DNA from: Alkalicoccobacillus plakortidis
GTDB lineage: Bacteria; Bacillota; Bacilli; Bacillales; Bacillaceae_D
Reading direction: 5' to 3'
Length of the DNA: 64,000 bases
NCBI RefSeq assembly: GCF_023703085.1
Contig: NZ_JAMQJY010000001.1
Coordinates: 558,001 to 622,000 of the forward strand
Shown here: in pieces, positions 39,388-48,122 of the stretch
Numbering within the stretch: position 1 is the stretch's first letter
Layout: every line of letters begins with the position of its first letter
Translations under genes and position numbers: made by a program
The notes under the pieces: generated by a model
Told to the model about the DNA's origin: nothing
Database searches by the model: none
The model's input: only the letters and a program-made list of their open reading frames with translations

Positions 39388-40253
39388 TATTCTCTATTCA
39401 ACTTACGTAAAATTTGATTCGCGTACTGATCTTTTAGCCTTGTCACACCTAACGGCTCTTGCTTTCGTCCATAGGTTTCATGGTGAAAATCGGAGCCTCC
39501 AGAACGAAAAATCTGTTTTGCCGTAACCTGTTCGGCCTGCTTACAAATTGATTCATAGCGATTTTGGTCCTCTTCATTATGGTCACGATGATACACTTCT
39601 ATACCATCCATACCCCACTCTTTGATCCAATTTACTAATTCATGATCAAGACCATAATAAGCAGGGTGTGCAACAAGTGATAGTCCACCTACTTGGTGAG
39701 TCCAATCGATCGCTTCCCGAACGCTCATCTCTCGTTCCTTCTCAACATAACAAGGTTTGCCCTCAGCCAAAAATCGATCAAATGCTTCAGCCACTGTATT
39801 TACAACCCCGTGGTTTAATAACACCTTCGCAACATGAGGCCTACCGATACTTCCTCCATCTGCTTGGGCAAGAACTTCCGCTTCTGTCACATGAACGCCG
39901 ACATTAGCTAGTTTTGATATCATCACATTCATCCGACGCTCACGCATTTCTCGTTGCTTCTTCAGCATGTGTTGAAATTCATTGTGGTTGATATCTACTC
40001 CTAGTCCAAGCATATGAACACTTTTCTTTTCAAAGACACATGAAAATTCAATACCTGGTAAAACAGTTATACCAAAATGTTTCCCTGCCTTTACAGCCTC
40101 TTGCACACCTTCAACCGTATCGTGGTCTGTTAATGAAATTTGTTTTAAACCAACGGCGTGACATTTCTCTATAAGTTGAGCAGGTTTATAGCCCCCATCT
40201 GAAGCTGTGGAGTGCATATGAAAATCACTGTCAGCTCTCTCTCTTAGCTCCAT
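39387..40253 (-). CDS. PHP-domain phosphatase (RNase AM / nucleoside bisphosphatase type)
   Basis: The 288-residue metal-dependent phosphoesterase shows the PHP motifs DFHMHSTASDG, LTDHDTVEGV, GIEFSC, VAHPAYYGLDHE and GGSDFHHE. Members include E. coli YciV, which removes phosphate from 3',5'-nucleoside bisphosphates and trims RNA 5' ends. The ATG at 40253 follows AAGGGGAG. It lies 26 bases downstream of nadE, so the two are probably cotranscribed. Confidence 0.88.
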   Translation of the reverse strand: MELRERADSDFHMHSTASDGGYKPAQLIEKCHAVGLKQISLTDHDTVEGVQEAVKAGKHFGITVLPGIEFSCVFEKKSVHMLGLGVDINHNEFQHMLKKQREMRERRMNVMISKLANVGVHVTEAEVLAQADGGSIGRPHVAKVLLNHGVVNTVAEAFDRFLAEGKPCYVEKEREMSVREAIDWTHQVGGLSLVAHPAYYGLDHELVNWIKEWGMDGIEVYHRDHNEEDQNRYESICKQAEQVTAKQIFRSGGSDFHHETYGRKQEPLGVTRLKDQYANQILRKLNRE

Positions 40254-40279
40254 GCAAATCTCCCCTTTTAAAACAATGC

Positions 40280-41110
40280 TTAGTTCTTCCACCACTTATC
40301 AAAGATGTTTGCCGGAAGTTGGCGCTTATGTTCTGTCTTTTGATAACGTTCTTCTAATCTCGCGGCAACCACTGTATCGATTTTTTTGCCTTCGAGATAA
40401 TCATCAATCTGATCATAGGTCATTCCAAGTGCTTGCTCATCGGGAAGACCTGGCTGATCATCCTCAAGATCTGCTGTAGGAGCTTTTGTATATAAATGCT
40501 CTGGAGCACCTAACTCTTGTAATAGTTGTTTACCTTGACGTTTCGTTAATCCGAACAAAGGCGTCAAATCACATGCCCCGTCTCCAAATTTTGTGTAGAA
40601 TCCAGTTACAGCTTCAGCAGAATGATCAGTACCTATAACAAGACATCCAAAATGCGCACCCAAATCGTATTGTACTTTCATTCTTTCACGGGCTTTTGTA
40701 TTTCCTTTTAAGAAGTCAGATATCGGTTCTCCTACCGCATCTTTAAACGTTTGTGCTGAAGCGTCAACTGCTGGTTTAATATTCACTGTGTGTGTTTTGG
40801 TCGGCTGAATAAATTGAACCGCATCACGCGCATCTGCTTCGTCCTTTTGTTCGCCATGAGGAAGGCGCACTGCGTGGAATTCAAAGCTAGTACCAGGCTG
40901 CTCTTCATTTAATTCATTGATAGCAAGCTGCGTTAATTTACCAGCAAGTGTTGAGTCCTGCCCTCCAGAGATCCCTAGAACATATCCATTTGCACCACTC
41001 TGAATCAAATAATCCTTAAGAAACTGCTTTCTTTTTTGAATTTCTTCCTTTGAATCAACCGCAGGCTGCGTATGTAATGCTTCCATAATAGATAGTTGTG
41101 TTTCGTTCAT
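40280..41110 (-). CDS. nadE: Ammonia-dependent NAD synthetase
   Basis: The 276-residue enzyme makes NAD from deamido-NAD, ATP and ammonia. The PP-loop is GISGGQDST, with the conserved [10 protein letters not shown] and [23 protein letters not shown]. The length matches the ammonia-only form, without a glutaminase domain. It follows yneQ at a distance of about 60 bases. Confidence 0.96.
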   Translation of the reverse strand: MNETQLSIMEALHTQPAVDSKEEIQKRKQFLKDYLIQSGANGYVLGISGGQDSTLAGKLTQLAINELNEEQPGTSFEFHAVRLPHGEQKDEADARDAVQFIQPTKTHTVNIKPAVDASAQTFKDAVGEPISDFLKGNTKARERMKVQYDLGAHFGCLVIGTDHSAEAVTGFYTKFGDGACDLTPLFGLTKRQGKQLLQELGAPEHLYTKAPTADLEDDQPGLPDEQALGMTYDQIDDYLEGKKIDTVVAARLEERYQKTEHKRQLPANIFDKWWKN

Positions 41111-41172
41111 TTAAAACCCCTCCTAAAATAGTGTATCTGTTTCTTTTCCCAAAAGTGTGGGAAGGTATGCTT

Positions 41173-41477
41173 CTATTTTTCTACTAATTGAGTTAATTGA
41201 TCCAGCTGACCTTCTCTACTTAATATCTCTTTTTGCCAGTGACCAAATAGGTCAAAATGTGGATACTGATCGCGCTTGGTGAATCCATTCTTTTTTCAAT
41301 CCATATTGTTCTCCCCAGGTGATCAATTTATCCAGGTCACAACAAGCCACCTTTGTAACAGTTGTACAATCTGGAAATCGATCATCCAACCAATAATGAG
41401 TTAAAAAAGCAATGTCTCCAAGCTTCAGCTAATTGTTTCCACTGATTCAGCTGGCTACGCTTAATACCAAATGCCAT
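41173..41477 (-). pseudogene. yneQ: YneQ-like protein, two frameshifts
   Basis: The gene starts two bases after yneP with MAFGIKRSQLNQWKQLAEA. Removing one T at GCTTGG (41418-41423) and one at GCTTGG (41274-41279) restores a 100-residue protein that continues GDIAFLTHYWLDDRFPDC, EWIHQRDQYPHFDLFGHW and ends LDQLTQLVEK. Position after yneP and the sequence fit B. subtilis YneQ, of unknown function. Two identical insertions in 300 bases of a conserved gene point to sequence error. Confidence 0.75.
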
Positions 41478-41479
41478 GT

Positions 41480-41908
41480 TTAATCCTCTTTCACCTTAAT
41501 TGCTTCATATTTTGCATACCACTCTGGAAACACCTTTTTAAAAGCTGCCGGTTTAAAGGTTTCTTTACTCACAATAATATGAGTTGTTGATCCTTCAACA
41601 CAAATGTCACCGTTTTGGTTTGTCACTTGATAACCGTACACAGTTCTTAAGCCATCATTTTTGGCGATCCAGGTTGTAACAGTTGCTTCATCACCATAAC
41701 GGACTGGTTTTTTATAGGTTGCTTGCACGTCATAGACTGGCGCATAATATCCTTGATTCTCCATCTCAACATAACTGTAACCAATGTCTTCAATCAATCC
41801 AGTTCGTCCAAGCTCAAAGTACTTAAGATAATTAGCATGATAGACGACTCCCATCATGTCTGTATCAGCATAGAGTAATTGGATCGAACGTTTACTTTGA
41901 AATTCCAC
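41480..41908 (-). CDS. yneP: Acyl-CoA thioesterase, YneP type
   Basis: The 142-residue hotdog-fold protein has the 4-hydroxybenzoyl-CoA thioesterase signature YADTDMMGVVYHANYLKYFELGR with the catalytic aspartate. It probably hydrolyses short or aromatic acyl-CoA esters. It is followed directly by yneQ, the same order as in B. subtilis. Confidence 0.9.
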   Translation of the reverse strand: MEFQSKRSIQLLYADTDMMGVVYHANYLKYFELGRTGLIEDIGYSYVEMENQGYYAPVYDVQATYKKPVRYGDEATVTTWIAKNDGLRTVYGYQVTNQNGDICVEGSTTHIIVSKETFKPAAFKKVFPEWYAKYEAIKVKED

Positions 41909-41994
41909 AAAAAAGTCTCCTTTAAACAGCTTCTTACTCTGTTCTCTCTTTGGTTAATTATAACATAATGGAAAACGCACACAATAAAATGCCC

Positions 41995-44298
41995 TTATAA
42001 CGCTTGTTTTACATCTTCTCGTGAGATTATTTGTAACGTATCTGCATCGAGTTTGTTTTGTGTTGAGATTCTTAATGCTTGTTGTTGAACAATTTGTTCA
42101 AACAAGGCGCTCACATATCGGCCATTTGCTTTGTGTCCCTCTTTTGGTATCACTTGATGTAATTCGTCTAAGGCTTCCTGTAACAATTCATATCCATTTT
42201 GATGAGCAAGGTTTTTTATCATGCTCACAAGCTGTTCTTGAGAATAATCATCAAATATGAGTTGTTTACGGAACCTGGAACGCAATCCCGGGTTAGCTGA
42301 AAGCAATAAGTCCATCTCCTGCTTATAGCCAGCTAAAACAATGACTAGATTTTCATCATGGATGGTCATCGCCTCAACTAAAGCGGTGATCGCTTCCTGC
42401 CCATAATCTGAACCAGTGCCTTGAATAAGCGAATAGGCTTCATCAATAAACAAGACTCCACCAAGCGCATCTTTAATGACTTCTTTTGTTTTAAGGGCGG
42501 TTTGACCTGTATAACCTGACACTAGGTCTGCTCGACCTACTCGAACTAAATGACCTCTTTTTAATAGCCCAATTTCTTTAAGTGCCTGTGAATAGATGGA
42601 GGCAACCGTGGTTTTTCCTGTACCAGGAGATCCACTAAATGTTGTATGAAGCTGAAGTGGCATAGTGGTTAGCCCTTGTTCTCTTCTTAAACGCTGTACA
42701 TCAGCATATGCTGTTAATTTTATCAATTCGTTTTTCACATGCCTGATACCAATTAATTGATCTAGTTTTGTTCTGGCAGGTTCACGTGGTGTTTCATTAT
42801 TCGATCTAAAATGATTTGCCTCTAGTCTAACAAAATCAGTTTTAGTTTGTTGTTCTGATTCAGCTGCACCTTTTTCAAAAATCGCTTGCAATACTAAATT
42901 CTGCACCGATCGAGCATTACCAAAAGATTGATCAACTTGCGCTTTTTCAATTTGTTCACGCAGAGCAATAATCGCTTCATCACTTAAAACAAAATCATTG
43001 TCAATCGCCATACGTTCTCCAATTTCAATCAGCTCAGTAGACGTATAGTCTGGGAGATGCAGATGATTTTGGTCTGGGAACCTGCTTCTCAACCCTGGAT
43101 TCGAGCGCAAAAATGTTCTCATTTCTTCTGGGTAACCTGCGAGTATTACCGCAAATGTTCCCGCATATTGCCCACTAGTCATCGCAGATACAATGGTGTC
43201 AATCACAGTTTGGCCATAATCGTTACCTGCTGCATCCGCACGTTTTAAACTATAAGCCTCATCAATAAATAGCACCCCTCCAGATGCTCGTTCTATTGCT
43301 TGAAGTGTCAGTTCCTCCGTTTGCCCAACGTAGCCTGCTACAAGTTGAGAACGATCAACCTCAAGAACTGCCTCACGTTTAAGCAAACCAAGCTCGTAAT
43401 AAATTTTAGCAAGTAACCGTGCAATCGTTGTTTTTCCCGTACCCGGATTACCTGTCAAAATCATATTGAGATTTATTCCTTCTTTCATTTTGTAGCCCAG
43501 ATTCTCTCTTTGTTTCTGATAGGACAAAAATTGATAGAGCTTACTCACTCGATTTTTGATTTCAGGTAGACCAATCATTTGTGAAAGTTGACTTAAAGCC
43601 GTCTCCTGTTGCTCTGTGTCTGTAATTTGGTGCAATTGTTCCTGCCACTGCACCTGAATCTTTTTAATATCCTCTACTGCTTGTTTAAGTTCTTTAAACT
43701 GAGAAGCAGAGTAATAAACACCGTCAAGTGAGTGGGCATACGCTTCCGTTGCCTTTGTTATACGTAAAAATGGTTCATGGAATTGAGTAAAAGTGTTCCA
43801 CAATGTATCGATGTGTTGATAGTGAGTGTCATTCTCCTGCTTCAATTCTTGCATTGTGTCAATTTGAGTTTTCAGTTTATCCTCTGTACGGAAAAATTGC
43901 TCGGCTAATTGGAAATACATCTTAGCGGTTTTTCTTTTTGCGCTGCCATGATCCGTTTCTCTAATTGACGGAAATTCAAGCGGTATGGAAGCTTGTACAA
44001 ATTGATCAATGATCAGTTCTGCTTGTAGAAACTGAGCCATTTTATTTGTTTCATCAAACGTTTTTGCTTCTTCAACCCAGCCTGAGATTAATGAATCAAC
44101 TCGGTTTATCCGTCTAAATCGAGCAAGTGCAAGAAGGGTCAACCCATCAGCATATAATGTCTGCTCTCTTTCTTTAAGTTCCTCATCCCACATAGATAAG
44201 TGACGCCATAATCTCGTTTCATCTATCTTTGCATTTCCTGCTTTTACTTGTTCAATCCAGTCTTTTAATTCCTGTAACGATTCAATTGATTGCAACAT
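41995..44298 (-). CDS. Tandem CbxX/SpoVK-type AAA+ ATPase
   Basis: The 767-residue protein has an N-terminal helical region (about 1-240), then two AAA+ modules. Module 1 has Walker A GNPGTGKTT at 283-291 and Walker B VLFIDEAYS; module 2 has Walker A GSPGTGKTT at 556-564 and Walker B VLFIDEAYS near 615. Both have the NPGLRSRF arginine-finger-like motif. Each module resembles SpoVK and CbxX/CfqX, and the fused helical front recalls EccA of type VII secretion. SpoVK itself has one module. The frame is intact. It lies between sspN and yneP in the citB region; a sporulation role is inferred only from kinship and location. Confidence 0.85.
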   Translation of the reverse strand: MLQSIESLQELKDWIEQVKAGNAKIDETRLWRHLSMWDEELKEREQTLYADGLTLLALARFRRINRVDSLISGWVEEAKTFDETNKMAQFLQAELIIDQFVQASIPLEFPSIRETDHGSAKRKTAKMYFQLAEQFFRTEDKLKTQIDTMQELKQENDTHYQHIDTLWNTFTQFHEPFLRITKATEAYAHSLDGVYYSASQFKELKQAVEDIKKIQVQWQEQLHQITDTEQQETALSQLSQMIGLPEIKNRVSKLYQFLSYQKQRENLGYKMKEGINLNMILTGNPGTGKTTIARLLAKIYYELGLLKREAVLEVDRSQLVAGYVGQTEELTLQAIERASGGVLFIDEAYSLKRADAAGNDYGQTVIDTIVSAMTSGQYAGTFAVILAGYPEEMRTFLRSNPGLRSRFPDQNHLHLPDYTSTELIEIGERMAIDNDFVLSDEAIIALREQIEKAQVDQSFGNARSVQNLVLQAIFEKGAAESEQQTKTDFVRLEANHFRSNNETPREPARTKLDQLIGIRHVKNELIKLTAYADVQRLRREQGLTTMPLQLHTTFSGSPGTGKTTVASIYSQALKEIGLLKRGHLVRVGRADLVSGYTGQTALKTKEVIKDALGGVLFIDEAYSLIQGTGSDYGQEAITALVEAMTIHDENLVIVLAGYKQEMDLLLSANPGLRSRFRKQLIFDDYSQEQLVSMIKNLAHQNGYELLQEALDELHQVIPKEGHKANGRYVSALFEQIVQQQALRISTQNKLDADTLQIISREDVKQAL

Positions 44299-44447
44299 GG
44301 TATCCTCTCCTAAACACTCAACCTCTATGTATGTAAACTATAGCAGACTTTGTTTTTCATCAAAAGAATAACGGTGATGCGCATAAGACATAAACGCAAA
44401 TCATCCACCCTAATCTTACTCAGGATGGATGAAAATTTACGAAACAG

Positions 44448-44588
44448 TTAGCCTTTTGGCGGGACATAATCAGGCTGCTGATTAGATTTGGTATTCATTT
44501 TTTTACCTTTGTTTGAATCAGATTCTCGCGGTTGTGTTCCCAAATGATCTGGACGGAACTGCTGTCCTCTTTGATTAGGTTTGCTCAT
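44448..44588 (-). CDS. sspN: Small acid-soluble spore protein N
   Basis: The 46-residue product MSKPNQRGQQFRPDHLGTQP continues with NKGKKMNTKSNQQPDY; HLGTQP and NKGKKM match SspN. Such proteins accumulate in the forespore. GGAGG precedes the ATG, and a hairpin (TCATCCA/TGGATGA, 44401-44432) follows the stop. Location downstream of citB agrees with the B. subtilis order. Confidence 0.85.
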   Translation of the reverse strand: MSKPNQRGQQFRPDHLGTQPRESDSNKGKKMNTKSNQQPDYVPPKG

Positions 44589-44660
44589 ATGACACCTCCA
44601 TTAAGATATATGAGTAGGATTTGCCATACAAGTTGTTCCTATCCATGAACATTGATCATC

Positions 44661-47600
44661 TTATTCGTCTTTATCCTTTCGTCTATTCCTTAATAAATCT
44701 TCAAGTGCATCTAAGATTTCGTCCTGTGAAAGAGAGGAATCCTCTTTCGATTTCTTTTTAATGGACTCTTCATTATCCTTTGCCTCTTCGGAAGTGGATG
44801 GTTCATTTTCAGTTGTAGGATCTTGAAGTTGGATTGACTCTTTTTGATCTTCTTGACTTTGCATTAAATGCGTAGAGTCTGACACCTCATAATAATCACC
44901 TTCAACCGTTACGTACCTGCGTTTACCTCTTGTTTCACGATCGAATAAACTATACATCACCGGTATAACAAACAGTGTTAATATGGTTCCACTAATTAGT
45001 CCACCGATAATCGCGATTGCCATTGGCTGCTGAAGCTCTGAACCTTCTCCAATCGCCAAAGCAAGAGGTACCATTCCAAGAATGGTGGTGGCTGATGTCA
45101 TGATAATTGGACGTGTTCTGAGTTGAACAGATTCAACCAATGCGTCATAAGTTGACATGCCTTTTGCTTTTTGTTGATTAACAAAATCAAGCATCACGAT
45201 TCCGTTATTGACAACAATACCTAGAAGGATAATGAGTCCAATAAATGCGGTGATCCCAATAGCTGTTTGTGTAACCACTAATGCAATCGACAATCCAATG
45301 ACAACAAGTGGAACAGTAAACATGATAATAAATGGTAGTTTGAACGACTCGAATTGGGCAGCCATAATTAAATAAATGAAGACAGCTGCTAATACAATCG
45401 CTAAAATCATGCTATTGATCGAATCATCTAGAATTTCCTGTTCACCACCATATGTAAACGTTGTGGTGTCATCCAGTTCTAGATCATCAACAATCGTACT
45501 CACCGTGTTCGTAATATCACTTAAATTTGAGGATTGTGCATATGTTATCGTAAATTCAACGGCACCCTCTTGATTCATTCTTTGAATTGCTGCAGGACTT
45601 TCTCCTTCTTGGATATCTGCCACATCACTTAATACAATATATTCACCCTCTGAATTTCGAATGGTTAAATCCTCTAATTCAGAAATTGTTTCAGTCGCTT
45701 CCGACTCAAGCTGAACAATAACGTCTAGAAACTGATTATTTTCTTCGATGACCGTTGCGGTTTCACCGCGAGTAGATGTATTGACCTGTTGGGCAATTTC
45801 ACCAGGAGTCACTAGATTCTCTCTAGCTGCTTCCTCATCAACCTCAATCACAATTTCAGGTACTTGTTCTTCAATACTTAATGCGATATCTCTCACATTT
45901 TGCTCTGAATCCAATTCGTCTTGTAACTCTTCTGCCTGCTCATATAACCTTGTTTGATCGCTATCGGTTATCGTAAACTGTAGCGTGTTAGCTTCCCCAC
46001 CAAAAGCAGCTGAAGAAGTAAAGGCACGGATTTCTGCATCAGAATCTGCACGCTCTAATTCACGCTCAATCGATTCCACAAATTCAGCCGAACTTTGAGT
46101 TCGATCATCTTGATCAACCAGAGATACTGTAATATCAGCCGTATAGCTTGATTGATTGCCACCCATCGCTTGATTGTCACCTGAACCCGCCGAACTTACA
46201 TAATTCTCGATCTCACGGTAATCATCTAACACCGATTCAATCGATTCAACCGCCTCTTGGGTACGCTCTAAACTCGTTCCCGGCTCCATTTCAACTTCAA
46301 TAGTAAAGCTGCCTTGGTCGCTGTCTGGAATCAGTTCAGTACCAACTGTTGTTAAGCCAACTATCCCAACTAGTAATAGTAAAAAGGTCATAAATAATAC
46401 AGCAATTCGGTGCTTAAGTACCCAAATTGTTGACCCTCTAAGCCAGCTCATCATTGGTGACTTACGTCTCTTTTCTTCTGATGATTCATTCGGCATTTTA
46501 AGTAATCGACTTGCAAGCATAGGTACGACCGTCATCGCCACTAGCAAAGAAGCTAATAAACTGAATGAAACAGTGTAAGCAAGCTCTTTAAATAAATCAC
46601 CTACAATGCCACTGATAAATACAATTGGTAAGAAAACAGAGATTGTTGTTAATGTTGATGCAATGATTGCTCCACTTACTTCTTTTGTGCCATCAAATGC
46701 GGCTTGCTTAGGTTCTTTTTTCATTGATAAATGCCTGTATATATTCTCAATCACAACAATGGCATTATCGACAAGCATTCCAATACCTAAAGCTAATCCA
46801 CCAAGGCTCATAATATTCAACCCTATATCGGCAAAAAACATAAAACCAAACGTCACTATCACTGAAAATGGAATAGCTATTCCTACTATGAATGGTGTTT
46901 TCAAATTTCTAAGGAAAAAAAGTAAAACAACCATTGCGAGTAGCCCACCAAATATCAGTGCACTTGTCACACTATCAATAGAAGCTGAAATAAATTCCCC
47001 TTCATCGTATAGAACCGCTGTATCTAAATCCTCATAGGATGATTCAAGTAAGAGTTCATCTATGCGATCATTCACCGCATTTGATATTTGAACGGTATTC
47101 GCACCGGATTCGGGCATAATGCTAAGCTGAATCGCTTCTTGCTGATTCGAACGAGTGATCACCTGCTGATCCTCGAGCTCAACACTTACATTAGCCACAT
47201 CATTTAACGTGATTTCAGCATCAGTAATTGAACTGCCTACCACTACATTCTCTAAGTCTTCAACATTATTTAATTCACTAATGACTCGAGTCGTTAAACT
47301 CAAATCATCACGGATAACTGTTCCCCCAGGCAAAGAGATGTCACTGGCTTGAATCGTTGAAACAATATCACTTTGACTTAATCCAGCCTCTTCTAGTTCA
47401 GATTGGATTAGCTCTACCTGAATCTCTTCTGTCAAACTCCCACTTTCACCAACACTGGCTACTCCTGGAACTTTCAATAATTCATCTTCAAGATCTTTTA
47501 CTTGATCTTGGAAATCAATTAAATCATCGTTTGACGTAACAGCCATTTGAATCATTGGCATCATAGACGGATCAAACTTAACAAAGCTTGGTTCATTCGC

Positions 47601-47954
47601 GTCACTTGGTAAGTTAGCACCTCTGATTGTGTTAATAATGTCTAATTCCACATCATCAATGTTCGTGGACCAGTCGAATTCAAGAATAATCATTGATGTG
47701 CCTTCCGTTGAATTAGAAGTCATATTTTTCAATCCAGAAGTTGTAGCTAATTGCTGTTCTAATGGAATAGTAACAGTATCTTCTATTTCGTTCGGATTCA
47801 CATCACTATAACTTGTTATGACAGCAGCAACTGGGGGATTAATCTCCGGAAAAAGCTGTAGAGGCAGCCGTGATATGGAAACAATACCGATAATAATAAA
47901 TAATATCATCCCCACTATCGTAAAAACTGGCCTTTTAATTGAAAAATTGATCAT
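44661..47954 (-). CDS. swrC: RND-family efflux transporter (SwrC/AcrB-like)
   Basis: The 1097-residue protein has the RND layout: helix 1, a large extracytoplasmic loop, a membrane bundle with GMLVDNAIVVIENIYRHL, a second loop and a second bundle. The proton-relay aspartate pattern is in LALGIGMLVDNAIVV. It resembles B. subtilis SwrC (YerP), which exports surfactin and other toxic compounds. The extracytoplasmic loops are very acidic, as in halo- or alkaliphiles, and a 90-residue charged tail is appended. No membrane-fusion partner gene is adjacent. Confidence 0.92.
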   Translation of the reverse strand: MINFSIKRPVFTIVGMILFIIIGIVSISRLPLQLFPEINPPVAAVITSYSDVNPNEIEDTVTIPLEQQLATTSGLKNMTSNSTEGTSMIILEFDWSTNIDDVELDIINTIRGANLPSDANEPSFVKFDPSMMPMIQMAVTSNDDLIDFQDQVKDLEDELLKVPGVASVGESGSLTEEIQVELIQSELEEAGLSQSDIVSTIQASDISLPGGTVIRDDLSLTTRVISELNNVEDLENVVVGSSITDAEITLNDVANVSVELEDQQVITRSNQQEAIQLSIMPESGANTVQISNAVNDRIDELLLESSYEDLDTAVLYDEGEFISASIDSVTSALIFGGLLAMVVLLFFLRNLKTPFIVGIAIPFSVIVTFGFMFFADIGLNIMSLGGLALGIGMLVDNAIVVIENIYRHLSMKKEPKQAAFDGTKEVSGAIIASTLTTISVFLPIVFISGIVGDLFKELAYTVSFSLLASLLVAMTVVPMLASRLLKMPNESSEEKRRKSPMMSWLRGSTIWVLKHRIAVLFMTFLLLLVGIVGLTTVGTELIPDSDQGSFTIEVEMEPGTSLERTQEAVESIESVLDDYREIENYVSSAGSGDNQAMGGNQSSYTADITVSLVDQDDRTQSSAEFVESIERELERADSDAEIRAFTSSAAFGGEANTLQFTITDSDQTRLYEQAEELQDELDSEQNVRDIALSIEEQVPEIVIEVDEEAARENLVTPGEIAQQVNTSTRGETATVIEENNQFLDVIVQLESEATETISELEDLTIRNSEGEYIVLSDVADIQEGESPAAIQRMNQEGAVEFTITYAQSSNLSDITNTVSTIVDDLELDDTTTFTYGGEQEILDDSINSMILAIVLAAVFIYLIMAAQFESFKLPFIIMFTVPLVVIGLSIALVVTQTAIGITAFIGLIILLGIVVNNGIVMLDFVNQQKAKGMSTYDALVESVQLRTRPIIMTSATTILGMVPLALAIGEGSELQQPMAIAIIGGLISGTILTLFVIPVMYSLFDRETRGKRRYVTVEGDYYEVSDSTHLMQSQEDQKESIQLQDPTTENEPSTSEEAKDNEESIKKKSKEDSSLSQDEILDALEDLLRNRRKDKDE

Positions 47955-48083
47955 GTATGCTGCTCCTCCATCTTCCTATTGTCATTTTTATATGTATGTA
48001 GTAAAGAACACACTGATTCTGTCATTATATTCCCTCTTTTTCAAACAAGAAACCTTTTCTATCGTGTCAATTATATGAACAAA

Positions 48084-48110
48084 AAACAGCCTGTTAAAAA
48101 CAGGCTGTTT
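48084..48110 (-). terminator. Terminator of citB
   Basis: AAACAGCCTG and CAGGCTGTTT form a ten-base stem leading into a T-run on the minus strand, shortly after the citB stop. Confidence 0.92.
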
Positions 48111-48122
48111 CTATTGTCCTTA

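Noticed and set aside
44661..47954. Several antisense reading frames of 60-140 codons opposite the RND gene
   Set aside because: They are shadows of a long biased coding sequence, with no SD sequences or recognisable domains.
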